From Steroidobacter gossypii (GTDB lineage Bacteria; Pseudomonadota; Gammaproteobacteria; Steroidobacterales; Steroidobacteraceae): a stretch of 64,000 nt of DNA. The position numbers and the translations under genes are program-made. The notes beneath the pieces were generated by a model. The model made no database searches. It worked only from the letters and a program-made list of their open reading frames with translations, and was not told where the DNA came from. Position 1 is the first letter of the stretch. The number at the start of each line of letters is the position of its first letter. This document shows, piece by piece, positions 27,151 to 35,446 of this stretch. The stretch is from assembly GCF_016801985.1 (NCBI RefSeq), contig NZ_JAEVLS010000004.1:558001-622000 (forward strand). The letters are read 5' to 3'.

Positions 27151-27816
27151 TCATCCCAGTCGGCGCGACCAATCCTCCACCTCCGCCGACTGTAAGCGGC
27201 GCTCGAACATGCGCCGCCAGCTGGGCGGCAGCGGCAATTCGAGCAACGGCTCGATAATCCATGGGCTCACCTCGCGATCTCGGATCACCGCGAGGATGCG
27301 AGCGATTGTCCATTCCGGATGTGGACGATCCAACAGCTCGACTTGATCGCCCGCGCCGAGCTCGCCGGGTTCGAGCACTCGCAGATACCAACCGGCGCGC
27401 AATGTATCCTGTACCTGCGCGGCCATATCCTTTACGCCGAAACGCAGATTCAGTTTGAAACATGGCTGTCGGCCCTGGCTGACCTCGAATATCACATTGC
27501 CGATACGCCAGCGATCGGCCATGCAGACGCCCTGCTCGTCCATGCCGTCGATACTCAAGTTTTCCCCGAACGCACCCGCTTCCTGTAGCAGTGCGTGTCC
27601 AGGCAGGCGCTCCCGCCAGAACGTGTAGTGTGACCACGGATAGCAGTGCACCGCCTTGTCGACGCCACCATGCACTCGCCGATCCGCCTGCCGGTCCTCG
27701 ACGAGCCCCTCCTGCTCCACCCGCTGCGGCCCGCTCACCGGCTTCTTGTCGATGCCACTTCGAGTCCGCCCCAGCGGCCGAACCTTGCCGCAAAGAACGG
27801 CCAGTGCTGTTGCCAT
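27151..27816 (-). CDS. MOSC-domain protein, YiiM-like
   Basis: A 221-residue protein with one MOSC beta-barrel (about 20-165). The conserved Cys expected to bind molybdenum cofactor sulfur is in GRQPCFKLNLRFG, and GVDKAVHCYPWSHYTFW is close to the E. coli YiiM segment. A C-terminal three-helix part (about 170-221) as in YiiM is present. YiiM gives resistance to N-hydroxylated base analogues through a molybdenum-dependent reduction. The frame runs on to 28389 antisense to other genes; ATG 27816 gives the standard N-terminus. Confidence 0.85.
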   Translation of the reverse strand: MATALAVLCGKVRPLGRTRSGIDKKPVSGPQRVEQEGLVEDRQADRRVHGGVDKAVHCYPWSHYTFWRERLPGHALLQEAGAFGENLSIDGMDEQGVCMADRWRIGNVIFEVSQGRQPCFKLNLRFGVKDMAAQVQDTLRAGWYLRVLEPGELGAGDQVELLDRPHPEWTIARILAVIRDREVSPWIIEPLLELPLPPSWRRMFERRLQSAEVEDWSRRLG

Positions 27817-27964
27817 CGTGATCTCTCTAACTCGTCGCAGCCTAGCGCAATGGTAGCGCCTTCGCTGCCAGTCGCAGGAAAAAACAAACAGGTTGACGTT
27901 TGCGGGGAGAAGGGCTGGAATCGCCTCCGCATCCAAGCTCGACGGGCACACAGGAGTGGCACCT

Positions 27965-28330
27965 ATGCTTCGAGTTTCGGCTCTTTCTCTGGCTGTTTTG
28001 GTCGGGATGACGGCAGCGGTTACTGCCGAGGCGGCGCAATCGCATGAGGGCGTCGTATCGGCTTCGACCCTAAAGCGCACCCATACGATTCCTCCCGCGT
28101 GGCCCGCCTCAGCACCAACGGGTGTCGAAGGTTGGGTGATGTTGGAGTTCACGTTGTTGCCGGATGGCACGGTGAGCGACATCGAAGTCAAAGAATCCCA
28201 CCCTGCCGGCGTCTTCGACACCTCCGCGGTAGAGGCGCTTCGGCAGTGGAAATACGAGCCCGTGGAGCGTGCGGGCCAGAAGGTTGCGCAGCGTGCAGAG
28301 ATTCGGATGAAGTACGCGTTGGCGAAGTAG
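27965..28330 (+). CDS. Short exported TonB C-terminal-domain protein
   Basis: A 121-residue protein: signal peptide (1-23, ending AEA) and then directly a TonB_C fold (about 35-118; GVEGWVMLEFTLLPDGTVSDIEV, AVEALRQWKYEP). It lacks the membrane anchor that stays in place and the Pro-rich spacer of true TonB, so it cannot by itself reach from the inner membrane to a receptor. ATG 27965 follows AGGAG; an open extension to 27893 looks non-coding. It may act with the following gene (58 bases apart). Confidence 0.8.
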   Translation: MLRVSALSLAVLVGMTAAVTAEAAQSHEGVVSASTLKRTHTIPPAWPASAPTGVEGWVMLEFTLLPDGTVSDIEVKESHPAGVFDTSAVEALRQWKYEPVERAGQKVAQRAEIRMKYALAK

Positions 28331-28387
28331 CAACCTTTCTCTGCGAGCCGGCATCCGACTCCCATTGGGGAACGTGGAGAGCATCTC

Positions 28388-29917
28388 ATGCCGTGTCGAT
28401 TCGGACATCAGCGCGGGCGGGCTCGCTGGGCTAGTGGGCTGCTGGCAGCTCTGCTCGCGTGCAGCACCGGGCACGCTGAGCAGGCCGATGAGCTGCAACG
28501 CTGGATTGAGAAGAATGCCGCGCCGCTCCGCTCGATTGCTGCGACAGATGAAGATTTCCGGGATCTTGAACCGCTGTTGACCGCCATCGGCCCAGCCGAG
28601 GTGGTGCAACTGGGCGAGCCCGGTCACGGCGCCGGTAACAGCTTTGCCGCCAAGGTTCGTCTGATCAAGTTCCTGCACCAGCGCATGGGCTTCGATGTGC
28701 TCGTGTGGGAGTCGGGCATGCACGGCATGCGGCTGGCGGATGCAGCCATGCGCGGCGAGAGCGATGCCGTCTCGGCTGCGCAGCGCGGAATCTTCACGAT
28801 CTGGTCGAATGCCGAAGAAGTCAGGCCCTTGCTGGAGTACGTGAAGTCGACTCAAGCAACCTCGCGACCGCTGCAGATGGCGGGATTCGACTTGCAGTTC
28901 ACCGCCCGAAACGCACTTGACGCATTCTCAGAAGACCTGCGTGCCTTCGTCAGCGCGATTCACGAGCCGACGATTCGCAGCCAGCTGCAGGCGGACGTGG
29001 ATCGAGCGCTTGCCACCTACCATCGCCTGTGTTGTGAGCTGCGAGAAGCGCGCAGGCAGCATAGAGAGCATCTCGTTCGACTGGGAACATCCGAACAGGT
29101 GCTGGCGGAACGCCTGACGGCGTGGGACAAAAGGGAGGCGCTCGCGCTGCGGCCAACTCAGCAAGATCTCGACGCGTTCTCGAGCAGTTCAGACGCCGTG
29201 CTGAACGCCATTCAAGCTCACCGGGCTCTCTTCGAGCAGGCGCACGGCGCCAAAGGAACATCCTTCATGGAACAGGCGCTGATCAACCTGCGAGTCGATG
29301 CACAAGGCAAGCTCGACATCGATCACGGCGTTCGGGGCGAAACATCCGCCAGGTTCCGGAACGCCGTCGCGTACTTCAATCGACGCGACGAGCGCAACGC
29401 TCACAACCTGCGCTGGCTGATCGAGCAAGGCTATCCAGGCCGGAAATTGATTGTCTGGGCGCACAATGTACATGTCACACGTGCACACTTCGCACCAGGC
29501 TTCGCGGCCGTCCACGTTCATCCACGAGCGGGCGACATGAAGCCGACCGGCGCATATCTCTCCGACTGGTTTGGACCGAAGATCTACACGATCGCTTTGA
29601 CGACCTATCGCGGCAAGGACCGCTGGGTCACCGGAGACCGAGTCATCGAGATACCGCCTTCCGAGGCCGGCAGTCTCGAGGCGCGCTTGCACGCACTCGG
29701 AAAACCGTACTGGTTTCTTGACTTACGCGCAGCCGCGATAGGTTCATCGCACGTCGCGGGTCAACCGTTAAAGATGCGCATGATGACCCCGGTGCCGGGG
29801 AGCAACACAGCAGCGCCACCGCACGGTTCCTATCTTGTGGAGGACATCAGGCGAGCCTTCGACGGAGTGTTCTTTATCGATGAGACCACGCCCGCGACGC
29901 CCATCAGAGCGCAGTAA
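28388..29917 (+). CDS. Exported erythromycin-esterase-like hydrolase
   Basis: A 509-residue protein with an N-terminal signal (15-30; LLACS could be a lipobox with Cys25) and an EreA/EreB-like domain. The catalytic pattern is kept: LGEPGHG (about 75-81, Glu and His), VWESG further on, and WAHNVHVTRAHF in the C-terminal half. EreA and EreB open the macrolide lactone ring, but most family members of environmental bacteria have unknown substrates and are larger and exported as here. GGAGA precedes ATG 28388. Confidence 0.8.
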   Translation: MPCRFGHQRGRARWASGLLAALLACSTGHAEQADELQRWIEKNAAPLRSIAATDEDFRDLEPLLTAIGPAEVVQLGEPGHGAGNSFAAKVRLIKFLHQRMGFDVLVWESGMHGMRLADAAMRGESDAVSAAQRGIFTIWSNAEEVRPLLEYVKSTQATSRPLQMAGFDLQFTARNALDAFSEDLRAFVSAIHEPTIRSQLQADVDRALATYHRLCCELREARRQHREHLVRLGTSEQVLAERLTAWDKREALALRPTQQDLDAFSSSSDAVLNAIQAHRALFEQAHGAKGTSFMEQALINLRVDAQGKLDIDHGVRGETSARFRNAVAYFNRRDERNAHNLRWLIEQGYPGRKLIVWAHNVHVTRAHFAPGFAAVHVHPRAGDMKPTGAYLSDWFGPKIYTIALTTYRGKDRWVTGDRVIEIPPSEAGSLEARLHALGKPYWFLDLRAAAIGSSHVAGQPLKMRMMTPVPGSNTAAPPHGSYLVEDIRRAFDGVFFIDETTPATPIRAQ

Positions 29918-29940
29918 CGCAGGCGCTATAGCTCGCAGTG

Positions 29941-29956
29941 CATTTGTTGACAAATG
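29941..29956. promoter_or_regulatory. Palindrome over a TTGACA box upstream of the pectinacetylesterase-family gene
   Basis: CATTTGTTGACAAATG has perfect 7-base arms around TG. It contains TTGACA at 29947-29952, a consensus -35 hexamer, 99 bases before the ATG at 30051. No good -10 is seen at 17 bases. An operator covering a promoter is possible. Confidence 0.4.
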
Positions 29957-30050
29957 TTTGAATCGAGGAGCAGCATCATGTCGGGCAACAAGGCCGTGCC
30001 CACGAACGCAGTTGCCGTAAAGTCGCGGACGGACTCTCAAGGAGACGATC

Positions 30051-31463
30051 ATGACAGGACTCGTTTTCTCCACTGCGCGCACGATGTTTCTTCCGCTGGC
30101 CGTGATCGCCTGCACTGTGGGCGCAACGTCCCAGGCGCATGCCGAAGCAGGCGATTACAGCGCCCTGCAGACGATCATGAATCTGATCTCCCCGCCGCCG
30201 GCCGACAACCCGGTGACGGCGGCCCAGATGCAGGGGCCGTATCCCCTGCTGCCGAATCCTGCTGGATACAATGACGGCTTCAGTCCGGGCGCCTACTATC
30301 AGTGGCAAACAATCAAACTCGCGCCCTCCACCGGCGCGGTGTGCGGCAACGGTTCCCAATACAAGTTTTTCGTGAATCGCGTCCCCAACACGCGGAACAC
30401 CATTATTTACATGGAAGGCGGCGGTGCGTGCTGGGACTATGCAAGCTGCAGCGGCCAGACCGGCATCCGTGGCGCTCGCAATCCCAATGGCATTCCGGAC
30501 GACTATATGAGCTTGCTCAATCCTGCGAGCAGCCTGGTCAGTCCCTTCGTGGTGCGCGCACATCCATGGTCGTCGGTCAAAACCCAGAACTGGAACATGG
30601 TCTATGTTCCTTATTGCACCGGTGACGTGTATAGCGGCGACCGAGTCGCGGTGTACAACGACCCCACCGGGCAGAACAACCCGCTGGTGTTTCATCACAA
30701 TGGCGCCCGCAACACTCGCGCCGTGCTCGCCTGGCTGAAAAACAAACTGCCTCGTCCGACGCAGATGCTGTCGACGGGCTGCAGCGCGGGCGGCATCGGC
30801 AGCCTCAACAGCTACGCGACTGTCCGGCGCGACATGGCTCCGACTTACGGATATCTGATCAACGACTCCGGTCCGTCGTTCTCCGCTCCCGTGGGCGGCA
30901 ACCCTGCGCAGTACCCGTCGGTGCCGTTACATACTCAGATTCGCTCGGCCTGGGGATTGGATCAGGGGCCGATGCCGTACCTGGCTTCGGTGCTGCCCGG
31001 CTTCGACAGCAACAATTTCGGCAGCATCTATGCAGCGCTGTCCTCCAAAGTGCCGAATGACCGCCTCGGCCACACGCATTTCTGGCAGGATCTGAACTAT
31101 TCGTCGTACTCGTACGAGCGTTTTTTCCCGGAGATCGTCAACGCACCGAACCAGGCGGCCAAAGAGGCGCTGATCCATGCCAAGTGGGCCACGGATACCG
31201 AGCGTTTGCGACAGACGCTGAACACGCTGTCCAACTTCGGGGGCTACTTCCCGCAGTTCCGGGCGCTGAACGAAAGCCACTGCACGACCATCGTCGATTT
31301 CAATCACGGCGACATTCAGGAACGCTCGCTGGAGCTGAGTCACTTCATCGCTAGCGTGCTGAACGGCAGCGGCGCGGTGCTGGACGCCTCCGAAGCCAGC
31401 GACGCGGCCGACCGCGCGAAACCGGCCAACCCGATTTATGAACTGATCGAGTCGCTCTTGTAG
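30051..31463 (+). CDS. Secreted pectinacetylesterase-family hydrolase
   Basis: A 470-residue protein with a signal peptide (1-31, ending AHA) and the pectinacetylesterase/Notum-type alpha/beta-hydrolase layout. IYMEGGGACWDYASC provides the oxyanion-hole region, and the nucleophile elbow is STGCSAGGIGS. Conserved cysteines fit disulfide bonding outside the cytoplasm. The family removes acyl groups from polysaccharides or other esters; acetylated pectin is only one option. AGGAG precedes ATG 30051. The next gene follows after 7 bases. Confidence 0.8.
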   Translation: MTGLVFSTARTMFLPLAVIACTVGATSQAHAEAGDYSALQTIMNLISPPPADNPVTAAQMQGPYPLLPNPAGYNDGFSPGAYYQWQTIKLAPSTGAVCGNGSQYKFFVNRVPNTRNTIIYMEGGGACWDYASCSGQTGIRGARNPNGIPDDYMSLLNPASSLVSPFVVRAHPWSSVKTQNWNMVYVPYCTGDVYSGDRVAVYNDPTGQNNPLVFHHNGARNTRAVLAWLKNKLPRPTQMLSTGCSAGGIGSLNSYATVRRDMAPTYGYLINDSGPSFSAPVGGNPAQYPSVPLHTQIRSAWGLDQGPMPYLASVLPGFDSNNFGSIYAALSSKVPNDRLGHTHFWQDLNYSSYSYERFFPEIVNAPNQAAKEALIHAKWATDTERLRQTLNTLSNFGGYFPQFRALNESHCTTIVDFNHGDIQERSLELSHFIASVLNGSGAVLDASEASDAADRAKPANPIYELIESLL

Positions 31464-31470
31464 GCGGGCA

Positions 31471-32124
31471 ATGCAAGCTCGATGGACAACGTTCCTTGCC
31501 GTTGCGGTGGCCGCCGTGGCCATCGGCTGGATGCTGCACGTAAGCAAGCCCACGCCCGAACAGGCGAAGGCCACCGACGCTCGCGAGAGCGTCGGTGAAG
31601 CGCGGGAGCGCCGGGATGCTCCTTCGCCCTCACCTGCAGCCGCCGAAGCGCCACCGAACGCGAGCGACAACGCGAGCCCTGTTGATGTTCGAGAGCGCGC
31701 GAGATTCAACGAGCGTGCTCGTGAATTTTTCGCTCAGGCTCCAACATTGTCGCCCGACGAAGCCCGGCAACGAGCCGACGATCTCTCACAGGAACTGTCG
31801 CGCATCGAACAGGCCGGCGGTCTGTCCGCCGGCGAGACATTTCTGATTCGTGCCGGTTTGATTCGAGCCACCGTCGCCGACGAACAACAACAATTGGCGC
31901 AGATCCGCGCACTCAAGGAACGCTACGAAGCAGACGCCCGACAACGCAACGCTCTAGCGTCCGGGCACTCCGATCCAATGTTTGATCTATACAAGGTTCG
32001 AGAGGGTCAGATCGTCGCCGAGGTCATGTCGCTCGCAACCATCCCGGGCGGCCTGACCCGCGAAGAATATCTCCGCCGCCGCTTGCAAACAGAACGCGAA
32101 CAACTGCTCGGCGAAGCGATGTAG
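31471..32124 (+). CDS. Membrane-anchored helical protein of unknown function
   Basis: A 217-residue protein not recognised by family. It has one N-terminal membrane helix (about 6-23), an Ala/Pro/Ser/Glu-rich linker (25-70) and a helical periplasmic part (75-215) with many Arg/Glu heptads and the segment LSAGETFLIRAGLIRA. The layout resembles lipase-specific foldases (Lif), which are anchored helical chaperones encoded just after their lipase, but it lacks the RxxFDY motif and is about 120 residues shorter. It starts 7 bases after the esterase stop, so the two are probably co-translated. Confidence 0.65.
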   Translation: MQARWTTFLAVAVAAVAIGWMLHVSKPTPEQAKATDARESVGEARERRDAPSPSPAAAEAPPNASDNASPVDVRERARFNERAREFFAQAPTLSPDEARQRADDLSQELSRIEQAGGLSAGETFLIRAGLIRATVADEQQQLAQIRALKERYEADARQRNALASGHSDPMFDLYKVREGQIVAEVMSLATIPGGLTREEYLRRRLQTEREQLLGEAM

Positions 32125-32139
32125 TTGACTTCTGCTGCT

Positions 32140-32181
32140 ATTTAACATTCGATGTTTCCGTCGAAACGCCGAATGTCAAAT
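32140..32181. terminator. Long near-perfect hairpin between convergent genes
   Basis: A 19-base left arm (from ATTTAACATTCG) pairs with a 19-base right arm (to CGAATGTCAAAT) around the loop CGTC, with two mismatches and one G-T pair. It sits 15 bases after the stop of the anchored helical protein gene and 25 bases from the end of the oppositely oriented HIT pseudogene. No T-run follows on either strand. It could end transcription from both sides or be a small repeated palindromic element. Confidence 0.5.
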
Positions 32182-32206
32182 CGTCGAGGGAGCTTCCATA
32201 CATTCG

Positions 32207-32718
32207 CTACGCCGGCATGTTTCTTCGAATCTGCGCAGCGGTCTTATGGAGCGTTTCAGCATCGACTTTGGCACGGCGTCGTCTCTCATCGTCGGATGCG
32301 GAGTGACGGATCGTCCCAGCCGCACGGCCCGCATCAGGAAACTTGTGGAGCTGGGGAGGTCCTATGCCCCAATCGCTGCCAGGCTGCCTTGGCACGACGT
32401 GGAAATGGTAGTGCGGCACCTCTTGGCCGCTATACACGCCGTTGTTCTGGAAGGTGAGAATGCCGACGGCTGGTAGGTCGCCAGTAACGCCTGCGCCACT
32501 TCTCGCGCCGCCTTGATGACAGCCGCCCCCTCCTGTTCAGTCAGATCCAGCAAGGTGCCGACGTGGCGGCGAGTAACAACACAGCACTGGCCGACCTCGA
32601 ATTGCACCGGAGTAACGACGGTCACCGTCAGCTCGGACTCCGCGATGATCGGAACTGTGCTTCGACCTGCCAGCGTTTCGCAGATATCACAAGGATCCTG
32701 TTGTGGCAACTCGATCAT
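32207..32718 (-). pseudogene. HIT-family protein gene broken by a frameshift
   Basis: Two overlapping frames together make one HIT-domain protein. The first (from ATG 32718) encodes CDICETLAGRS and VVTRRHVGTLLDLTEQEG up to LLATYQPSA. The second frame, one base off, continues with ILTFQNNGVYSGQEVP and the catalytic triad HYHFHVVPR and runs to TAG at 32207. The change falls near 32462-32470, where one G appears lost from a short run. HIT proteins are nucleotide hydrolases or transferases; without the frameshift repair the histidine triad is lost. A sequencing error is possible. Confidence 0.8.
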
Positions 32719-32879
32719 ACGGCGTCACTCCGTGGGCACCGGCAAACCCTGCTGCCTGAGGAGCAATCCGGAATCGTCCGTCGGCATTGTATGGATCATG
32801 CCACATACTGCTTGCACCGACACGAGAAGGAGCGGATGAGGGCAATCGAGAGCCTGGCCTTCATGATCACTCCTCTGCA

Positions 32880-33644
32880 CTACACCGACAGCATCACCCA
32901 CATTCCAGCAATAACCAAAGCCACCCCACTCAATCGCCCGCCCTGCACTCCAACGGGCGCCAGCTTCTCCAGCAGAACGAACAAAGTAATCGCGCCGATC
33001 CATAGCAAGCTCATCACGCCGCCGACGAACAGCAGCAGCATCAGAGCCCAGCAACAGCCGACGCAGTAGAGACCGTGACGCAAGCCGAGTCGCAGTGCGC
33101 GAGGCATGCCGGGGCGCCAGTGTTCCATGAGAAAGGAAATGGGAGAGCGGCACTGGCGAAGGCAGGCGTATTTGATGGGCGTCCACTGATAGATGCCGGC
33201 GACGATCAACAGCGCGCCGCCGAGCCAGGGACTGGCGCTCACCATCATGGGAGACAGCAGCGCGGCCTCGGCAAGTCCCCACTGCAGCAGCGTAGCGCCC
33301 GCGCTGAAACCGAACCAAGCGAGCATATATCCAGCCACGAACGCAACAATGCGCCGAGCGGGCGAGCGAATGTTTGAATCATTCCGAGCGGCGCGATGGA
33401 AGATGAGAATGGTGGGCAGCGCGCTCGGCAGCATCATGGCGATCATCATCACCGCCCACATCAGAAAGATGAGAAGAACGTAGTGCGCATCCCACGTCGT
33501 TTCCATCATCCAGGCGGCGACGCCATCCATGCGGCCGTACATGTCGAGCGATGCGGGAATGAGGTATGCCCACGCGCAGGCCACCACGCCGGCGAGCCCG
33601 ACGATCACTAGAACCTTGTCTCGCAGATACGGAGGCGTTGGCAT
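32880..33644 (-). CDS. DUF2182 multipass membrane protein
   Basis: A 254-residue protein with about seven membrane helices and the DUF2182 features: a Met/Trp-rich helix (LMWAVMMIAMMLPSALPTIL), YQWTPIKYACLRQCRSP, and GLRHGLYCVGCCWALMLLLF. Cys, Met and His concentration suggests metal handling, and the family is described as putative metal-binding, but the function is unproven. Divergent from a DUF1326 gene 104 bases away; the two families often occur together. Confidence 0.85.
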   Translation of the reverse strand: MPTPPYLRDKVLVIVGLAGVVACAWAYLIPASLDMYGRMDGVAAWMMETTWDAHYVLLIFLMWAVMMIAMMLPSALPTILIFHRAARNDSNIRSPARRIVAFVAGYMLAWFGFSAGATLLQWGLAEAALLSPMMVSASPWLGGALLIVAGIYQWTPIKYACLRQCRSPISFLMEHWRPGMPRALRLGLRHGLYCVGCCWALMLLLFVGGVMSLLWIGAITLFVLLEKLAPVGVQGGRLSGVALVIAGMWVMLSV

Positions 33645-33748
33645 GTGCCGCTCCCGACAGCGTGTATCTGAGCCCTTTGATTTCAGCCGGCCGCGCGCGT
33701 AATGTCACTTTATCGTAACGTCCACTGCCGTGCAGAGAGGGGGTTACC

Positions 33749-34390
33749 ATGGCCGACGTTCAGAAGTGGACCCTCAAGGGTCAATGGTTCGACGTGTGCC
33801 GCTGCGCCATTCCATGCCCATGCTCCTGGGCTCAGCCGCCGGACGACGGCTTCTGCGAAGGCATTCTCATCTGGCACATTCAGCAAGGTCACTACGGCGA
33901 CTGCGACCTCGACGGTCTGAACGTCGCGATGGTCGGGTCGTTTCGCGGCAACGTCTGGGAGCAAGCCAGCGATTTCAAAGACGCGATTTTCATGGACGAG
34001 CGCGCCGACGCAACTCAGCGCGCGGCGCTACAGAGCGTTTTCGGCGGTCAGGCGGGCGGCTGGCCGAAACGTTTCGGCGAATTGGTCGAGGGCCAGCACA
34101 TGGGCTTCGCATTCGCGTCCATCCACGTGGAGATCGCGCCGGACCTTTCAACCTGGAGAGCCGAGATTCCGGCCCACAATATTCTGGCCGCGGCCAATGC
34201 ACTCATGGGGCCCACCAGCGACGGTAAGGTAACGAAGGTCTACAACCTGCCAGGCGCCGAAACCGGTCCAGGCGGCGTCGCCACGTGGGGGCGCGCGACG
34301 TCCGATCGTGCGGACGCGTTCGGTTTCAAATGGGACCGCACTGGCAAGTCCAGCAAGCTCATCGCCTTCGAGTGGAGCGGCCCGGACTGA
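33749..34390 (+). CDS. DUF1326 protein with N-terminal Cys cluster
   Basis: A 213-residue soluble protein. Near the N-terminus WFDVCRCAIPCPCSWAQPP carries four closely spaced cysteines, a likely metal site; the rest is beta-rich and ends SSKLIAFEWSGPD as in DUF1326 proteins. No enzymatic role is known. It follows AGAGAGGGGG at 33735-33744 and is transcribed away from the DUF2182 gene, its frequent genomic partner. Confidence 0.85.
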   Translation: MADVQKWTLKGQWFDVCRCAIPCPCSWAQPPDDGFCEGILIWHIQQGHYGDCDLDGLNVAMVGSFRGNVWEQASDFKDAIFMDERADATQRAALQSVFGGQAGGWPKRFGELVEGQHMGFAFASIHVEIAPDLSTWRAEIPAHNILAAANALMGPTSDGKVTKVYNLPGAETGPGGVATWGRATSDRADAFGFKWDRTGKSSKLIAFEWSGPD

Positions 34391-34528
34391 GACCGGCCGC
34401 AGGGTTCACCGCAAGTTAAGCACGCTTCAATTCTTTTCGATAGCGCCGACGCAGCGGCTCGCGGATACTGCGCTGAACATCGCGCCGACAGATTCGGCCA
34501 TGCGCATTGTAGCAACAGAGGACGATCG

Positions 34529-35446
34529 ATGAGTTCGGCGGGTCAGGAAAAGCGGGTGCAATTCGATTTCGAAGTCGAGTTCTTGAATGGCGGCGGCATC
34601 CAGGGTCAGGGTTTTCGACTCGACATCGCAGGAGAAGACATCGACGATCAGGCGCTGGCCCAGTACATCGTCAAAGACATGCGGCTGCTGATGGTCGGGC
34701 GCGTACGTATCTTGAACAAGTCCATCATCGTCGAACCTCACAAGCGCTCACGCGCGGCGGCGGTGGATTCCGACAAGACGAGCGGGCCCAGGTTGATCGA
34801 TCTGAGCCACACGATCGAGGACGGCATGGTGACCTACAAGGGCTTGCCGGCGCCGCTCATCTGCGATCACCTCAGCCGTGAACAATCGCGCGCGCTCTAC
34901 GCTCCCGGGACCGAATTCCAGATCGGCAAGATCACCATGGTGAGCAACACGGGCACCTATATCGACAGTCCTTTCCACCGCTTCGCCGACGGCGCGGACA
35001 TCGCCGACCTGAAGTTGAAGTCGCTGGTGGGATTGGACGCCGTGGTGGTGCATGCCGAGGGCATGTCGAGCCGCCAGGTTCCAGCCGAGGCGTTCGGCGC
35101 CATCGACGTGCGTGACAAAGCGGTGCTCGTTCACACCGGGTGGTCGCGTCATTGGCGCACTGATCGCTACTTCGAGAATCATCCTTTTCTGACCGCGGGC
35201 GCCGCCGAGTATCTGAAGCGCGAGGGCGCGAAACTCGTCGGCATCGACTCTTACAACATCGACGACACAGGCGCCGGACATCGGCCTGTGCACACCACCC
35301 TGCTTCAAGCAGGCATACCCATCATCGAACACATGCGTGGCCTGGAGCTGGTGCCTGCGACGGGCGCGACCTTCACGGCAGTCCCACCCAAAGTTCGCGG
35401 CATGGGAACATTCCCCGTGCGGGCCTTCGCGACGCTGGCCGACTAG
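34529..35446 (+). CDS. Cyclase-family (kynurenine formamidase-like) protein with extra N-terminal domain
   Basis: A 305-residue protein. Residues 88-300 form a cyclase/formamidase domain (LIDLSHTIEDGMVTYKGLP; later DSYNIDDTGAGHRPVHTTLL). The usual metal motif HxGTHxDxPxH reads N140-TGTY144-I-D146-SPF-H150, so two of the metal-binding His are Asn and Tyr while Asp and the last His remain. Residues 1-80 are an additional small alpha/beta domain of unknown type. The family hydrolyses amides or lactones of small acids; this variant may use a different metal arrangement. It overlaps the convergent SDR gene by 4 bases. Confidence 0.75.
   Translation: MSSAGQEKRVQFDFEVEFLNGGGIQGQGFRLDIAGEDIDDQALAQYIVKDMRLLMVGRVRILNKSIIVEPHKRSRAAAVDSDKTSGPRLIDLSHTIEDGMVTYKGLPAPLICDHLSREQSRALYAPGTEFQIGKITMVSNTGTYIDSPFHRFADGADIADLKLKSLVGLDAVVVHAEGMSSRQVPAEAFGAIDVRDKAVLVHTGWSRHWRTDRYFENHPFLTAGAAEYLKREGAKLVGIDSYNIDDTGAGHRPVHTTLLQAGIPIIEHMRGLELVPATGATFTAVPPKVRGMGTFPVRAFATLAD

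Noticed and set aside
27817-28389. Long N-terminal extension of the MOSC gene
   Set aside because: It is antisense to the TonB-like gene, and homologous YiiM-type proteins start at the ATG 27816 position.
31471-32124. True lipase-specific foldase (Lif)
   Set aside because: Layout is similar but the RxxFDY motif is missing and the protein is much shorter, so only an analogy is claimed.
32140-32181. Integron attC site
   Set aside because: The ends resemble attC core sites, but the GTTRRRY box has a mismatch, the element is shorter than known attC sites, and no integrase or cassettes are present.
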